Source: an uncultured Selenomonadales bacterium (GTDB lineage Bacteria; Bacillota; Negativicutes; DSM-1736; Dendrosporobacteraceae). From it: 46,244 nt of DNA. This document shows positions 24,311 through 33,204 of the stretch, piece after piece. The stretch is from contig CAMJML010000026.1 in the NCBI GenBank assembly GCA_946407015.1, positions 1-46,244 of the forward strand. The letters run 5' to 3'. Made by a program: the position numbers and the translations under genes. Position 1 is the first letter of the stretch; the number at the start of each line of letters is the position of its first letter. The notes below the pieces were generated by a model. It made no database searches. It was not told where the DNA came from and was given only the letters and a program-made list of their open reading frames with translations.

Positions 24311-24394
24311 GTTGTTGGGGAATGCTTGGCTAGTGTAGATGCATGGAAATCAGATCAATGAAATTCAAATATTCTTAATATTGAATTTTAATAT

Positions 24395-24442
24395 TTGACT
24401 AATAGTGTTGTGCTGCTGTATAATATAGTTGTCGTGACAACT
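24395..24442 (+). promoter_or_regulatory. Promoter and operator of the marR gene
   Basis: TTGACT (24395-24400), 18-bp spacer, TATAAT (24419-24424). The palindrome AGTTGTCGTGACAACT (24427-24442) covers the expected transcription start, where a bound repressor would block RNA polymerase. Confidence 0.8.
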
Positions 24443-24465
24443 TAATTGAGCAGAAGGTGATATCC

Positions 24466-24891
24466 ATGAACTTTAAGTTAGAGGATTCATTAGGTTTTAT
24501 TCTCAATAAAGTCAATACAAAATTAAAAAACGAATTATTTCAACAGCTAAAGGAAGCTGATATTACGCCAGAGCAATGGGCTATACTGAACTGTTTATGG
24601 GAACAGGAAGGGATTACCCCTAAAGAGTTAGCCGATTTGACATTTAAAGATAAACCCAATACCAATCGCATTCTAGAGAAGCTTATCATGAAAGGATTGG
24701 TTGTCCGCAACCCGCATCCGTTGGATAGGAGAGCCTTTCAAATCTTTTTAACTGACAGCGGCTGGGCATTGCGTGAGCAATTAATTCCGAGGGTTAAGAA
24801 ATTGTTAGCTAAAGCGACAGCGGGAATAGAACCGCATAAAGTGGCCGAAATGAAAAACTTGCTCAATCAAGTCTATCATAATATTCAATGA
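24466..24891 (+). CDS. MarR family transcriptional regulator
   Basis: 141 residues from ATG 24466 (AAGGTGAT upstream; GTG at 24457 is less likely). Winged helix typical of MarR: TPEQWAILNCLWEQEGITPKELADLTFKDKPNTNRILEKLIMKGLVVRNPHPLDRRAFQIFLT, with the wing DRRAFQI. The same palindrome lies at its own promoter and upstream of the next gene, so it most likely represses itself and the DUF169 gene. Ligand unknown. Confidence 0.9.
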   Translation: MNFKLEDSLGFILNKVNTKLKNELFQQLKEADITPEQWAILNCLWEQEGITPKELADLTFKDKPNTNRILEKLIMKGLVVRNPHPLDRRAFQIFLTDSGWALREQLIPRVKKLLAKATAGIEPHKVAEMKNLLNQVYHNIQ

Positions 24892-24910
24892 ATCTTTTTT
24901 TGTGAATTTA

Positions 24911-24924
24911 GTTGTCGTGACAAC
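24911..24924 (+). promoter_or_regulatory. Second MarR-type operator, upstream of the DUF169 gene
   Basis: GTTGTCGTGACAAC, identical to the core palindrome at 24428-24441, also preceded by TA. It lies about 110 bp before the DUF169 start codon. Confidence 0.7.
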
Positions 24925-25034
24925 CGAAAAGCTAACGATATAGGTGTAAATTCTGGGAAAAAGGAGATGATATTAAGATTTCAGCTATGGATCAGTTGAG
25001 TCAGTAAAACGAATACAAAGGGAGGTAAAGATTG

Positions 25035-25772
25035 ATGAAAAGCTCTTTAGTGCAAGAATTAAACTTACGGTATGAACCTGTCACTGTCTTTCTTAGCAAT
25101 GAGAAGCCTGAAGGGGCACTTCAGGGTAAAGAAGGTCAATGGAGCTGTACCATTCCACTATTCATCGCTGCAGCAAAAGGCAAAGTTGCGGTTTTTGAAC
25201 GGAGTACAACAAACTGTCCGGGGGGCAAAGCAGGACTGGGGTTTGGGCAGTTTCCTAACTATCCGGGTGGTATTGAATATTTTTTATCAGTCGGGAAAAG
25301 CGGAGCTTTTGAAGGTGAAGGCTATTTGAAAAACCCGGAGCTTGGTAAAGATTTTGTTGAGTGCCTGCCTATTACGGATATTCCCTATCAGTACGTGATT
25401 TTTAAACCGTTGACACAAGTTGATATTGCCAATGAAAGACCGGAGGTCATTATCTTTTATGTCAATAATGATCAGTTATCGGCATTAACGGTGCTCGCTA
25501 ACTATGCTAGGCCGGGAATCGAAAATGTGATGATACCTTTTAGCTCGGGGTGTCAGTCCTTTTTCCTGCTTCCATATGCTGAAACTCAAAAAGAAAACCC
25601 AAGAGCAGTAGTCGGTTTGACCGATATCACAGTACGCCCTATGGTTGAACCTGACATGCTATCGTTTTCCGTACCTTATCGAATGTTTTTGGATATGGAG
25701 GAAAACGTCAAGGGAAGCTTTTTAGAAAAACATTTGTGGCATAGGGTTGCAGCAAGAATGAAGAAAGAGTGA
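25035..25772 (+). CDS. DUF169 family protein
   Basis: 245 residues from ATG 25035 (GGGAGGTAAAG upstream). It matches the DUF169 layout: YEPVTVFLSNEKPEGA near the start, CTIPLFIAAAKGKVAVFERSTTNCPGGKAGLGF, and a late SGCQSFFLLPY. Conserved Cys and Gly motifs suggest a cofactor- or metal-related role, but the biochemical function of DUF169 is unknown to me. It probably forms a regulon with the adjacent MarR protein through the shared operator. Confidence 0.85.
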   Translation: MKSSLVQELNLRYEPVTVFLSNEKPEGALQGKEGQWSCTIPLFIAAAKGKVAVFERSTTNCPGGKAGLGFGQFPNYPGGIEYFLSVGKSGAFEGEGYLKNPELGKDFVECLPITDIPYQYVIFKPLTQVDIANERPEVIIFYVNNDQLSALTVLANYARPGIENVMIPFSSGCQSFFLLPYAETQKENPRAVVGLTDITVRPMVEPDMLSFSVPYRMFLDMEENVKGSFLEKHLWHRVAARMKKE

Positions 25773-25808
25773 AATGGCTGCAGCTTTTTATAAAAAGGAT
25801 GAAGTCAA

Positions 25809-25845
25809 TTTCCAAACCCTTGGCTACTGGTTTCCAGGCGTACCA
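25809..25845 (+). repeat. Degenerate tRNA-Arg 3'-end scar 3
   Basis: TTTCCAAACCCTTGGCTACTGGTT then TCCAGGCGTACCA aligns with the tRNA from the anticodon loop to CCA with some changes and a deletion. The next hairpin is terminator copy 3. Confidence 0.7.
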
Positions 25846-25858
25846 TGATAAAAATAGC

Positions 25859-25896
25859 AACCGCAAGGCTTCAGAAATTCTGAGCCTTGCGGTTTT
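25859..25896 (+). terminator. Terminator element copy 3
   Basis: AACCGCAAGGCTTCAG, loop AAATT, CTGAGCCTTGCGGTT, TT. The outer pair change (ACGG to ACCG with matching CGGT) keeps the stem, a compensatory change. Confidence 0.88.
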
Positions 25897-26090
25897 CTTG
25901 ATTATTAAGGATGGTTGTGTAAAATCGCTCATTAGAAAATACTATTAAGTCAATCAATATATTGAATTTCATTTTTCCCGGTAAGAAAAGTACAATAAAA
26001 GCAGCAGAAAAATAGGGATGAAAGAAGCAATTTCAGTATTAGATGGAGAAGATATTGTACAACGAAGAAAAAGCAATAGGATGTGTAACT

Positions 26091-26984
26091 ATGGATTTGC
26101 GCTTATTCAAAACCTTTCTTTCTGTGGCCAAAACGGAGAATATCACACAATCGGCAGAAGAAATGAATTTTAGCCAACCGACGGTCACCACTCAGATCAA
26201 GGCCTTAGAAGAGCATTTTGGGGTGCTGCTATTTGAGCGGGTGGGTAAAAAATTATATATCACCGATGCGGGCAAGTGTTTGATTGGCTATGCAGAAAAG
26301 TTGCTCGGCACTCATCGCGACGCTCAAACAGCTTTGCAAGAATTTAACCAGGATAAGACGCTTCAAATTGGTCTTGGCACAGCTGTAGCAGCACATTTTC
26401 TTTCTCCTATCCTGCAGGAATTTCAGAAAAAAATGCCCCATGTTGCGATCAGCATTGAGCACTGCTTTAATTTGCCGATTACGGTCAAGGGAATATTGGA
26501 GAATAGCTTTGATTTTGCAGTGGTGCATGATGAAATCATGCATCATAAAATTTTGCAATTTGATGTTTCGGTACAAAAACTGCTGTGGGTAGCGCACCCT
26601 AGCCTGATTGACCAGTATGGCCATGAGGTTTGGCGGCACCCGTTTATCGCATTAAAACAAGGCAGTGTTTATCGGAAGATTTATCATAGCCTGCTTCAGG
26701 AAAAGAATATCCGTCCGGTTTTAGAATACAGCGATTCTGAAGCCATCAGGCAGGCTGCGTTAAATGGCTTGGGAGTCGGCATATTACCGGAAATATTGAT
26801 TCGCGATAGCCTGAATGAAGGGACACTCGTTGCGTTTGAGCAGGTGCCGAATCTTGAAATTGTCTTTTCGGTGATCTTTCATAAAGAAAAGCTTTTTACA
26901 AGGACGACGTATGAATTATTGACAATGGTTGCTGAACGTGCCAATTGTCAAAGCCCGTTTTTAGATTATTTACAAACCATATAA
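26091..26984 (+). CDS. LysR family transcriptional regulator
   Basis: 297 residues from ATG 26091 (AGGATG upstream; the family begins MDLRLFKTFL, so ATG 26043 is rejected). N-terminal winged helix (NITQSAEEMNFSQPTVTTQIKALEEHFGV) and LysR substrate domain. It shares the KKLYIT[ED]AGK stretch with the regulator at 14953. It lies 17 bp upstream of an MFS transporter gene on the same strand and probably controls it. Ligand unknown. Confidence 0.9.
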   Translation: MDLRLFKTFLSVAKTENITQSAEEMNFSQPTVTTQIKALEEHFGVLLFERVGKKLYITDAGKCLIGYAEKLLGTHRDAQTALQEFNQDKTLQIGLGTAVAAHFLSPILQEFQKKMPHVAISIEHCFNLPITVKGILENSFDFAVVHDEIMHHKILQFDVSVQKLLWVAHPSLIDQYGHEVWRHPFIALKQGSVYRKIYHSLLQEKNIRPVLEYSDSEAIRQAALNGLGVGILPEILIRDSLNEGTLVAFEQVPNLEIVFSVIFHKEKLFTRTTYELLTMVAERANCQSPFLDYLQTI

Positions 26985-27001
26985 GCGAAGGGATCGATAT
27001 C

Positions 27002-28189
27002 ATGGGAAAACTATTGGCTGCTACCAGGAAAATATACCGTCATGCACTGTTAACCGGAGGCTTGGCTCATTTTATTCATGACGGGTTTACCGATATGCTG
27101 TATGTATTTTTTCCTATCTGGCAGGCTCAGTTTTCGCTGTCCTTTGCGGAAATCGGTTTTTTAAAAACACTTTTTTCCGGTACGATGGCCGGCTTTCAAG
27201 TACCGTCAGGTTATCTGGCTCGGCGGGTAGGGGAAATCCGGCTGCTGTTACTGGGAACAGTCCTGACAAGCATTTCTGTGTTTCTGTATGGGTGGGCACC
27301 GGTGCCGCTGGTTTTAAGCTGCTTGCTTGTCGCCGGAGGCCTAGGCTCGAGTGTGCAGCACCCCTTGTCCTCGTCGTTAATATCGAATGCTTATACGGAT
27401 AAAGAAGATCGCAGGGCTGCCTTGAGTATCTTTAATGTTGCGGGCGATGTCGGCAAACTGCTGTTGCCGGCTGCCGTGTCCCTGATCATCAGTTGGTATA
27501 GCTGGCAGGCTGCAAGTCAGGTGATGGGGGTCATCGGGTTAGGAATCGCCATGATTCTTTTTAAGAAAAGTAAAACTTTGATGGCTCAGCATACGCAGCA
27601 AAAAAGCGTAACGTGTGCCAATGCTGCCGGATTAGGAAAAGCCGGTTATGGCTTTTGGGCTTTGGTCATGATCGGAATGATTGACAGTAGCACGAGAATG
27701 GGTTTCCTAACTTTTTTCCCCTTTGTGCTGCAGGAAAAGGGGGCCGGAGTGACGACAATCGGCTTAGCACTTTCTTTGATCTTTGCAGGGGGAGCTTTGG
27801 GGAAATTTGTGTGTGGGCTGCTGGCTACAAAGGTGGGGATCATCCGGTCGGTTATCATTACCGAAATCCTTACCGCTCTTTGTATAGTAGGCATGCTTAG
27901 TTTCTCCTTGCAGATCGATATCATCCTTTCTTTGTTTCTGGGAGTAGCCCTCAATGGCACTTCTTCCGTTCTTTATGGCAGTGTTCCTGAACTGGTAGCC
28001 GATGAAAATAGAAATCAAGCCTTTGCGGTGTTTTATACAGCAACAATTGCTTCAGGAGCGTTTTCGCCTTGGTTGTATGGAGCCGCAAGTGACCTTGTTG
28101 GCATCAGTACGGCTGTAATCATGGTAGCCTCCGTGGTATTATTGGCCATTCCATTGACGATACCCATTAGAGGGAAGCTTGCTGGCTGA
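27002..28189 (+). CDS. MFS transporter (Fsr-like)
   Basis: 395 residues from ATG 27002 (GAAGGGATC upstream). About twelve membrane segments. The first contains GGLAHFIHDGFTDMLYVFFPIW, like fosmidomycin-resistance-type exporters, and the loop 2-3 motif is GYLARRVGEIR. It probably exports a small molecule sensed by the adjacent LysR protein. Substrate cannot be assigned. Confidence 0.85.
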   Translation: MGKLLAATRKIYRHALLTGGLAHFIHDGFTDMLYVFFPIWQAQFSLSFAEIGFLKTLFSGTMAGFQVPSGYLARRVGEIRLLLLGTVLTSISVFLYGWAPVPLVLSCLLVAGGLGSSVQHPLSSSLISNAYTDKEDRRAALSIFNVAGDVGKLLLPAAVSLIISWYSWQAASQVMGVIGLGIAMILFKKSKTLMAQHTQQKSVTCANAAGLGKAGYGFWALVMIGMIDSSTRMGFLTFFPFVLQEKGAGVTTIGLALSLIFAGGALGKFVCGLLATKVGIIRSVIITEILTALCIVGMLSFSLQIDIILSLFLGVALNGTSSVLYGSVPELVADENRNQAFAVFYTATIASGAFSPWLYGAASDLVGISTAVIMVASVVLLAIPLTIPIRGKLAG

Positions 28190-28458
28190 CGGCACATGTT
28201 AAATATCCATGAGAAAAAGCCTTTTTCAGGAGTCTGGTATGGCTCATTGGGAAAGGCTTCACGTGTTTGGGATCATAGTGGCAGACAAAATTTTATGGAT
28301 GGTGGGAGATTGTCCGGAAGCTGTAATCCCAGGTGCCTTTTGGCAGGAGTTATATTCTATAGTATGTAAGTAACATAGAGTACGAAGGATGTGGCATTGC
28401 CCGATAAATGGTTTAACTCGAGATACTAAGCGGTTTTGCAAAAAAAGGAGGATCCAAT

Positions 28459-29304
28459 ATGAGTACCATTAGAAAAATCCGTAAGATTGTGACCGGCTCC
28501 AGGCAGGTTGACGGAGCGGGCGTAAAGCTGGTCAGGGTGATTGGCCATGCCGATGTTCAGGAGTTTGATCCTTTTCTCATGCTGGATGCGTTTGATTCCC
28601 GCAAGCCTGACGATTATGTCAAAGGGTTTCCCTGGCATCCACACAGAGGGATTGAAACCGTCACTTATTTAATTGCCGGCGATATTGAGCATAGCGACAG
28701 TTTGGGCAACAAGGGCAGCATCCAGGACGGCTGCTGTCAGTGGATGACGGCCGGCAGTGGCATCCTGCACCAGGAGATGCCGCAGGCTTCCGAGCGGATG
28801 CTGGGTGTTCAGCTCTGGCTGAATCTTCCTAAAATCCACAAAATGGCCCAGCCTCAGTATCGCGATATTACGGCGGAGATGGTTCCCAAGGTGCAGGAGA
28901 ATGGGGCTGTCGTTGGGGTGATCGCAGGCTGTTATGGTGATAGATCAGGAGCGACGCAGGGCGATTATGTAAAGACTTTGTTTTTGGATGTTACGCTGGA
29001 ACCAGGAACCGAATGGCAGCTGTCTGTCGAGAAAGATGCGACCTTGTTTATTTATATTGTCGAAGGGGCCGGTTATTTTGAAGGGGAGCAGTCTGCTTTG
29101 ATTGACAGCCACAAGGCTGTGCTTTTTGAATCCGGTGAGCAGTTTGTGGCCACTGCCGACAAAGAGGGTGTCCGGTTTTTATTGTTTTCCGGGCAACCGC
29201 TTCAGGAGCCGATTGCCTGGGGCGGTCCGATTGTCATGAATACCAGGGAAGAATTGCAGCAAGCCTTTGCGGAAATTGAGAAGGGGACTTTCATAAAAAA
29301 ATAG
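28459..29304 (+). CDS. Pirin family protein
   Basis: 281 residues; AAAAGGAGG upstream of ATG 28459. The N-terminal cupin holds the metal site HPHRGIETVTY and GILHQEMP (three His and one Glu). The C-terminal cupin-like half is present (ATLFIYIVEGAGYFEG). Bacterial pirins bind iron and may act as quercetinases or redox-linked modulators; the role here is unknown. A weak tRNA-end-like stretch (CTCCCACCGCACGATG...ATGAATA) and terminator copy 4 follow. Confidence 0.92.
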   Translation: MSTIRKIRKIVTGSRQVDGAGVKLVRVIGHADVQEFDPFLMLDAFDSRKPDDYVKGFPWHPHRGIETVTYLIAGDIEHSDSLGNKGSIQDGCCQWMTAGSGILHQEMPQASERMLGVQLWLNLPKIHKMAQPQYRDITAEMVPKVQENGAVVGVIAGCYGDRSGATQGDYVKTLFLDVTLEPGTEWQLSVEKDATLFIYIVEGAGYFEGEQSALIDSHKAVLFESGEQFVATADKEGVRFLLFSGQPLQEPIAWGGPIVMNTREELQQAFAEIEKGTFIKK

Positions 29305-29350
29305 CGGATTCTTCTATGAGTAACACTCCCACCGCACGATGCGAATGAAT

Positions 29351-29386
29351 AACGGCAAGGCTCAGAAACTCTGAGCCTTGCCGTTT
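29351..29386. terminator. Terminator element copy 4 (between convergent pirin and hcp)
   Basis: Perfect stem AACGGCAAGGCTCAG / CTGAGCCTTGCCGTT with loop AAACT. Between convergent genes, so it may serve both. About 25 bp before it, CTCCCA...GCAC...ATGAATA weakly resembles the tRNA end and flank. Confidence 0.85.
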
Positions 29387-29406
29387 CGTGTTGATGCTTA
29401 TTTGAT

Positions 29407-31065
29407 TTAGGCCGTTACTGTTTGTTTCAGGAAACTCTTTAAATCATCTTCCGGGGTGCTGATGGGCTTAATATCAAAGGTTTCTACCAGATATTGCAGC
29501 ACATTCGGCGAGAGAAAAGCTGGCAGGCTTGGTCCCAACAGCATGCCTTTGATTCCGAGTGACAATAGTGCCAGTAAGTCGGCCACTGCCTTTTGTTCAT
29601 ACCAGGACAGCACAATGGAAAGCGGCAGGGAATTGACATCGGTATCGAAGGCGTCGGCTAAGGCTGTTGCGATTCGAACCGCTGAATAAGCGTCATTACA
29701 TTGTCCGATGTCCAATAAGCGGGGAAGGCCGGCCACTGTTCCGAAGTCCAATTTGTTGAATCGGTATTTGCCGCAGGCTAAAGTCAGAATAATGCAATCC
29801 TGCGGGACTTGCTTAGCAAATTCCGTATAATAGTTGCGTCCTGGGCGCGCGCCATCACAACCGCCGATCAGAAAGAAATGGTTGACCTTGCCTTCTTTCA
29901 CAGCCTTAACAATGGTTTCCGCGTGGGACAAGGTTGCATGATGGCCAAAGCCAACCAGAATTTCCTGAGCTTCCTGATCATCGGCGAAACCTCCGAGTTC
30001 TAAAGCTCTGGCAATAATTTCACTGAAATCCTTGGTGCCGTCTGCAGAAACTTTAATATTCCTTACGCCTTCCCAGCCAACCACGTTCGTGGTAAAAATC
30101 CGGTCTCTATAAGTTTCCCGGGGGCGCATGAGACAGTTGGTGGTCATCAGGATACAGCCCGGCAGGCTGTCAAACTCTTTCTGCTGGTTTTGCCAAGCCG
30201 AACCAAAGTTGCCCACCAAATGAGGATATTTCTTTAAGCCCGGATATCCGTGGGCAGGCAGCATTTCGCCATGGGTGTAAATATTAATGCCTTTGCCGTT
30301 GGTTTGTTCAAGCAGCAATTCCAAGTCACGCAGGTCATGACCGGAAACAATAATGAAGGGGCCTTTCTTGGGATTAACATTGACACTATGCGGAGAAGGA
30401 TGATCAAACCTGGTTGTATTGGCTTCATCCAGCAGCCTCATGACCTCTACGCTGATGTTGCCGGCGCGCATGGTCATGCGGATCAATTCATCGAGAGTCA
30501 ACTGATCGTTGGTGGTGGCTTCCAGACCTTGAAAGTAGAAATGATCCACCAGTTCACTCCTAAAGTTAATGAATCTGGCCTGATGCCCATAAGCACTGAT
30601 GCCTTTCAACCCATAGAGAATGGTGGAACGCAAGGACCGTATGTCGGCATCCAAAGTCTGATCATACATAATACCGGCCTTTTCAGAATCTTTGAGCATC
30701 GCTTCTTTGGTATCGCTTAAATCATAGGTAGCGGCATCGGGATAGCTCTTCTGGGGGGCTTGGCTTCGTAAGGTTTCTTTTATCTTTTGGGATTCTTGCA
30801 GTAAGTGCAAGTGAACGTCGACGTCAAAATTGACGTTTGTTAAAGTAGTAAACAAGGAGTCTTCAACAAATTTGACTACTTTTTGGTCAATGGGTTTCTG
30901 TTGATCAATCAGTTCTTTGGCATAGCAGGAGATTCCCTTTAGTTGATAGATGAGTAGATCCTGCAAATTCGCAATCTCGGGGGTTTTGCCGCAAACACCG
31001 CTTTTTGTACAGCCTTTTCCACCGAAAGTTTGTTCACACTGGTAACAAAACATCGAATTTTCCAA
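29407..31065 (-). CDS. hcp: Hydroxylamine reductase / hybrid cluster protein
   Basis: 552 residues, normal length. The N-terminal Fe-S motif is Cys7, Cys10, Cys19, Cys25 (C-x2-C-x8-C-x5-C). Hybrid-cluster ligands appear later in GCILMTTNCLMRPRETY, LIGGCDGARPGRNYY and LDIGQCNDAYS. The start is TTG 31065, supported by AAAGGAGCG nine nt upstream; ATG 31053 would lack a well-placed site. The protein reduces NO or hydroxylamine and acts in nitrosative stress; it is often induced by such stress in anaerobes. A long palindrome lies upstream. Confidence 0.95.
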   Translation of the reverse strand: MENSMFCYQCEQTFGGKGCTKSGVCGKTPEIANLQDLLIYQLKGISCYAKELIDQQKPIDQKVVKFVEDSLFTTLTNVNFDVDVHLHLLQESQKIKETLRSQAPQKSYPDAATYDLSDTKEAMLKDSEKAGIMYDQTLDADIRSLRSTILYGLKGISAYGHQARFINFRSELVDHFYFQGLEATTNDQLTLDELIRMTMRAGNISVEVMRLLDEANTTRFDHPSPHSVNVNPKKGPFIIVSGHDLRDLELLLEQTNGKGINIYTHGEMLPAHGYPGLKKYPHLVGNFGSAWQNQQKEFDSLPGCILMTTNCLMRPRETYRDRIFTTNVVGWEGVRNIKVSADGTKDFSEIIARALELGGFADDQEAQEILVGFGHHATLSHAETIVKAVKEGKVNHFFLIGGCDGARPGRNYYTEFAKQVPQDCIILTLACGKYRFNKLDFGTVAGLPRLLDIGQCNDAYSAVRIATALADAFDTDVNSLPLSIVLSWYEQKAVADLLALLSLGIKGMLLGPSLPAFLSPNVLQYLVETFDIKPISTPEDDLKSFLKQTVTA

Positions 31066-31170
31066 GTGTCATCGCTCCTTTGTCATTTAGTTCTTTTAGC
31101 AGTAACCTATCATGAAGATTATTTCGAATTTTCAGTTAAAATTCCTTCATTCAGTTTGCTAAAATACTCG

Positions 31171-31195
31171 TTTCTGTAATGTTTTTCTACAGAAA
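31171..31195. promoter_or_regulatory. Palindrome upstream of hcp, candidate operator
   Basis: TTTCTGTA (31171-31178) and TACAGAAA (31188-31195), perfect 8-bp arms with a 9-nt spacer, about 110-130 bp upstream of the hcp TTG start. It is the only strong symmetric site in the 389-bp gap 31066-31454 between hcp and the divergent pagL-like gene. The regulator is unknown; a CRP/FNR-type (HcpR-like) factor is a guess. A TATAAT near 31415 may be the -10 of the rightward gene. Confidence 0.45.
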
Positions 31196-31454
31196 TTTTC
31201 TAAACAAGACTAATATTCCCTATTTTCATGACTATAATCGACTGTTTTAAAATAAATCGAAGGATAGCCGTTTGGTAATGATATCCGTCCAAAGGAGAAA
31301 TCTATTAAATATTTGGATTGTAACAGGAAAATACTTCGGCATATAAAATAATAATAATATACTTCGCTTCAATAGAGGAAAATTATGGGTATGTTTGCTT
31401 CGTCATATTGATATAATGTATCATGTAAATTTTTTATACGAGGAGCGTTATACG

Positions 31455-32018
31455 ATGCGGAAATTGATTTACCTAGTCATGGCCATTACATTTTTACTAA
31501 GCTTCATGCCGGCGACGTCATATTGCCAGGGGACTGATTCTAACGTCGAGCTGGATTGGGATTATTTAAGGCCCTTTACCAGCAATCGCGATATTGATAC
31601 AGTTTCTTTACATATTTTTAAAAAGCTGTCTGAATCACCGACTCGGACGATCTATCGAGGGATCACGGTGACCCGACCGTATGGGAGCATAGATTGGACC
31701 CAGCCGGACCAAGACAGTTCCGCCGTTGGTATTGGGCCTGTCCTGATGGTTCGCGATCAGAAGGAGCTTTCCGGCAAGCTGTCGGCAGCCTTTGATGTGA
31801 GCGGCGGGTTTATCCTCTATGACAAAACCTTTCCGGCCGGCGGGCGGTTTTATAACTTCATGTGGCGGGCCGGACCTAGATTTATTTATAAATTTGACGA
31901 AGACTCTTCATTCAATATCGGGTATATGGTTATGCATGTCTCTAACGGTGGCATCGGGGGCCATAACCCGTCTTATAACGCTCATGGGGTTTCCATGGGG
32001 TTTGTGACGAAATTTTAA
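31455..32018 (+). CDS. PagL-like lipid A 3-O-deacylase / acyloxyacyl hydrolase
   Basis: 187 residues from ATG 31455 (GAGGAGCG upstream). A signal peptide (~1-25) precedes a small beta-barrel-like sequence. Near the C-terminus MHVSNGGIGGHNPSYNAHG matches the PagL H-x-S-N...NP active-site region, and the chain ends in Phe as outer-membrane barrels do. PagL removes the 3-position acyl chain from lipid A in the outer membrane. This supports a diderm envelope with LPS. Expression signals are not clear. Confidence 0.75.
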   Translation: MRKLIYLVMAITFLLSFMPATSYCQGTDSNVELDWDYLRPFTSNRDIDTVSLHIFKKLSESPTRTIYRGITVTRPYGSIDWTQPDQDSSAVGIGPVLMVRDQKELSGKLSAAFDVSGGFILYDKTFPAGGRFYNFMWRAGPRFIYKFDEDSSFNIGYMVMHVSNGGIGGHNPSYNAHGVSMGFVTKF

Positions 32019-32030
32019 ACCATAAAAATA

Positions 32031-32069
32031 AAACGGCAAGGCTTCAGAATTTCTGAACCTTGCCGTTTT
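32031..32069. terminator. Terminator element copy 5 (between convergent pagL-like and lysE)
   Basis: AAACGGCAAGGCTTCAG, loop AATTT, CTGAACCTTGCCGTTTT. No tRNA-end scar is seen before this copy. Confidence 0.88.
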
Positions 32070-32115
32070 GTATTTTTAAGATTGTCGAGCCGATCATTTA
32101 CCGGTAGAAGGCCGG

Positions 32116-32775
32116 CTATCTCAAAAGCATTCTTATCCCCATGAAAAAGAGCAAAAGACCTGTGGCCGCTTTGATGGAAATTTGAATGTTAGGCTGTAAG
32201 AGACGGTTGCGGATGGAGGCCATCAGCATAATAAACAGGGTGTACCAAGCGAACAGCAGACCAATAAAAATTCCTGTGAGCAGAAAAGATTGGACAATTA
32301 AACTATTTTGCTGATTCATATACTGCGGGAAGATGGATAAAAAAATGAAGGAGGTCTGGATGTTCAGCATATTGGAGACAAAGCCTTTTTTAAAGGATTG
32401 GGCAAAGGTTTCCGGAGAAGCCGTATCCGATGGACTTTCCTCAGCCGCCAGGGCATGGTTATGCTGGTAAAGGTGGTAGGCCCCTGCCAGGCTTTTGAGG
32501 GCTAAATATAAGATGTATGCGGAACCCATTCCCTTAATCACGCCTTGCAGCTCGGGTGACTGCATGATGAGCACCGAAAGGCCAAGACCGGCAAACAAAG
32601 CGTGGATGAACATCGAACTGGCTACCCCTAACACGTTGTAAGCTGCTGCGTGATGACCTAAAATCATTCCCGATTGCAAAACCAACACTTGATTGGCTCC
32701 CGGTGATATGATCATCAAAAGAATAATCGTGATAAAAGAATATAATTCAGGCCCTGGTATTAAAATTTTTCTCAC
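32116..32775 (-). CDS. LysE/RhtB family exporter
   Basis: 219 residues with six predicted membrane segments. The N-terminal signature IISPGANQVLVLQSGMILGHHAA corresponds to the family's SPGPN motif, followed by KGMGSAYILYLALKSL. Members export amino acids and related compounds. The start is uncertain: GTG 32775 lies only ~2 nt after ATGGGGA. The substrate cannot be inferred. Confidence 0.85.
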   Translation of the reverse strand: MRKILIPGPELYSFITIILLMIISPGANQVLVLQSGMILGHHAAAYNVLGVASSMFIHALFAGLGLSVLIMQSPELQGVIKGMGSAYILYLALKSLAGAYHLYQHNHALAAEESPSDTASPETFAQSFKKGFVSNMLNIQTSFIFLSIFPQYMNQQNSLIVQSFLLTGIFIGLLFAWYTLFIMLMASIRNRLLQPNIQISIKAATGLLLFFMGIRMLLR

Positions 32776-32840
32776 TCCCCATCTGGAAGGTCATTTTGGG
32801 TGATATAGACCCTGACAAGCGGACTTGAAGCTTATTGCCG

Positions 32841-33017
32841 CTAAACATGCCTGCTTTTTCTCCATTTGTAACAGAACCAACGGCTGCAATCCGTCCAGAT
32901 CGCCACAGCAACCAACCCGCCAATAAAAAGTCTTTCCCATCTCAGCCCACTATAGAATTGGTCAATGATTAAAAACAGGACACCAATCATGCAAACCAAA
33001 CTGCAAGCGCGCATCAT
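32841..33017 (-). CDS. Small membrane protein, two hydrophobic segments
   Basis: About 58 residues. Start taken as the second of three clustered ATG codons because AAAGGATG is better spaced from it than from the first (33023). Two hydrophobic helices (CSLVCMIGVLFLIIDQF and LFIGGLVAVAIWTDC) and a basic tail. Family not recognised. It precedes lysE on the same strand with a ~65-bp gap. Confidence 0.45.
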   Translation of the reverse strand: MMRACSLVCMIGVLFLIIDQFYSGLRWERLFIGGLVAVAIWTDCSRWFCYKWRKSRHV

Positions 33018-33204
33018 GCTCATCCTTTCGGCTTAGACGATAGCCGTGTCAATCAGCAAAGGACGATCATCTAAGCAAGCTAACCATTTGCTAGCAAGAA
33101 GTATTTTTTGGGATTTGTTGAAATTATAACACGGCACAAACTATAATAAAATTATTAATAATATATACTTACTATATTAAAAAAGCATAGTGAGGGATGG
33201 GGCT

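Noticed and set aside
16807-29400. Integrase or transposase gene in the accessory region
   Set aside because: No frame shows tyrosine or serine recombinase motifs or a DDE transposase; no IS-type terminal repeats were found.
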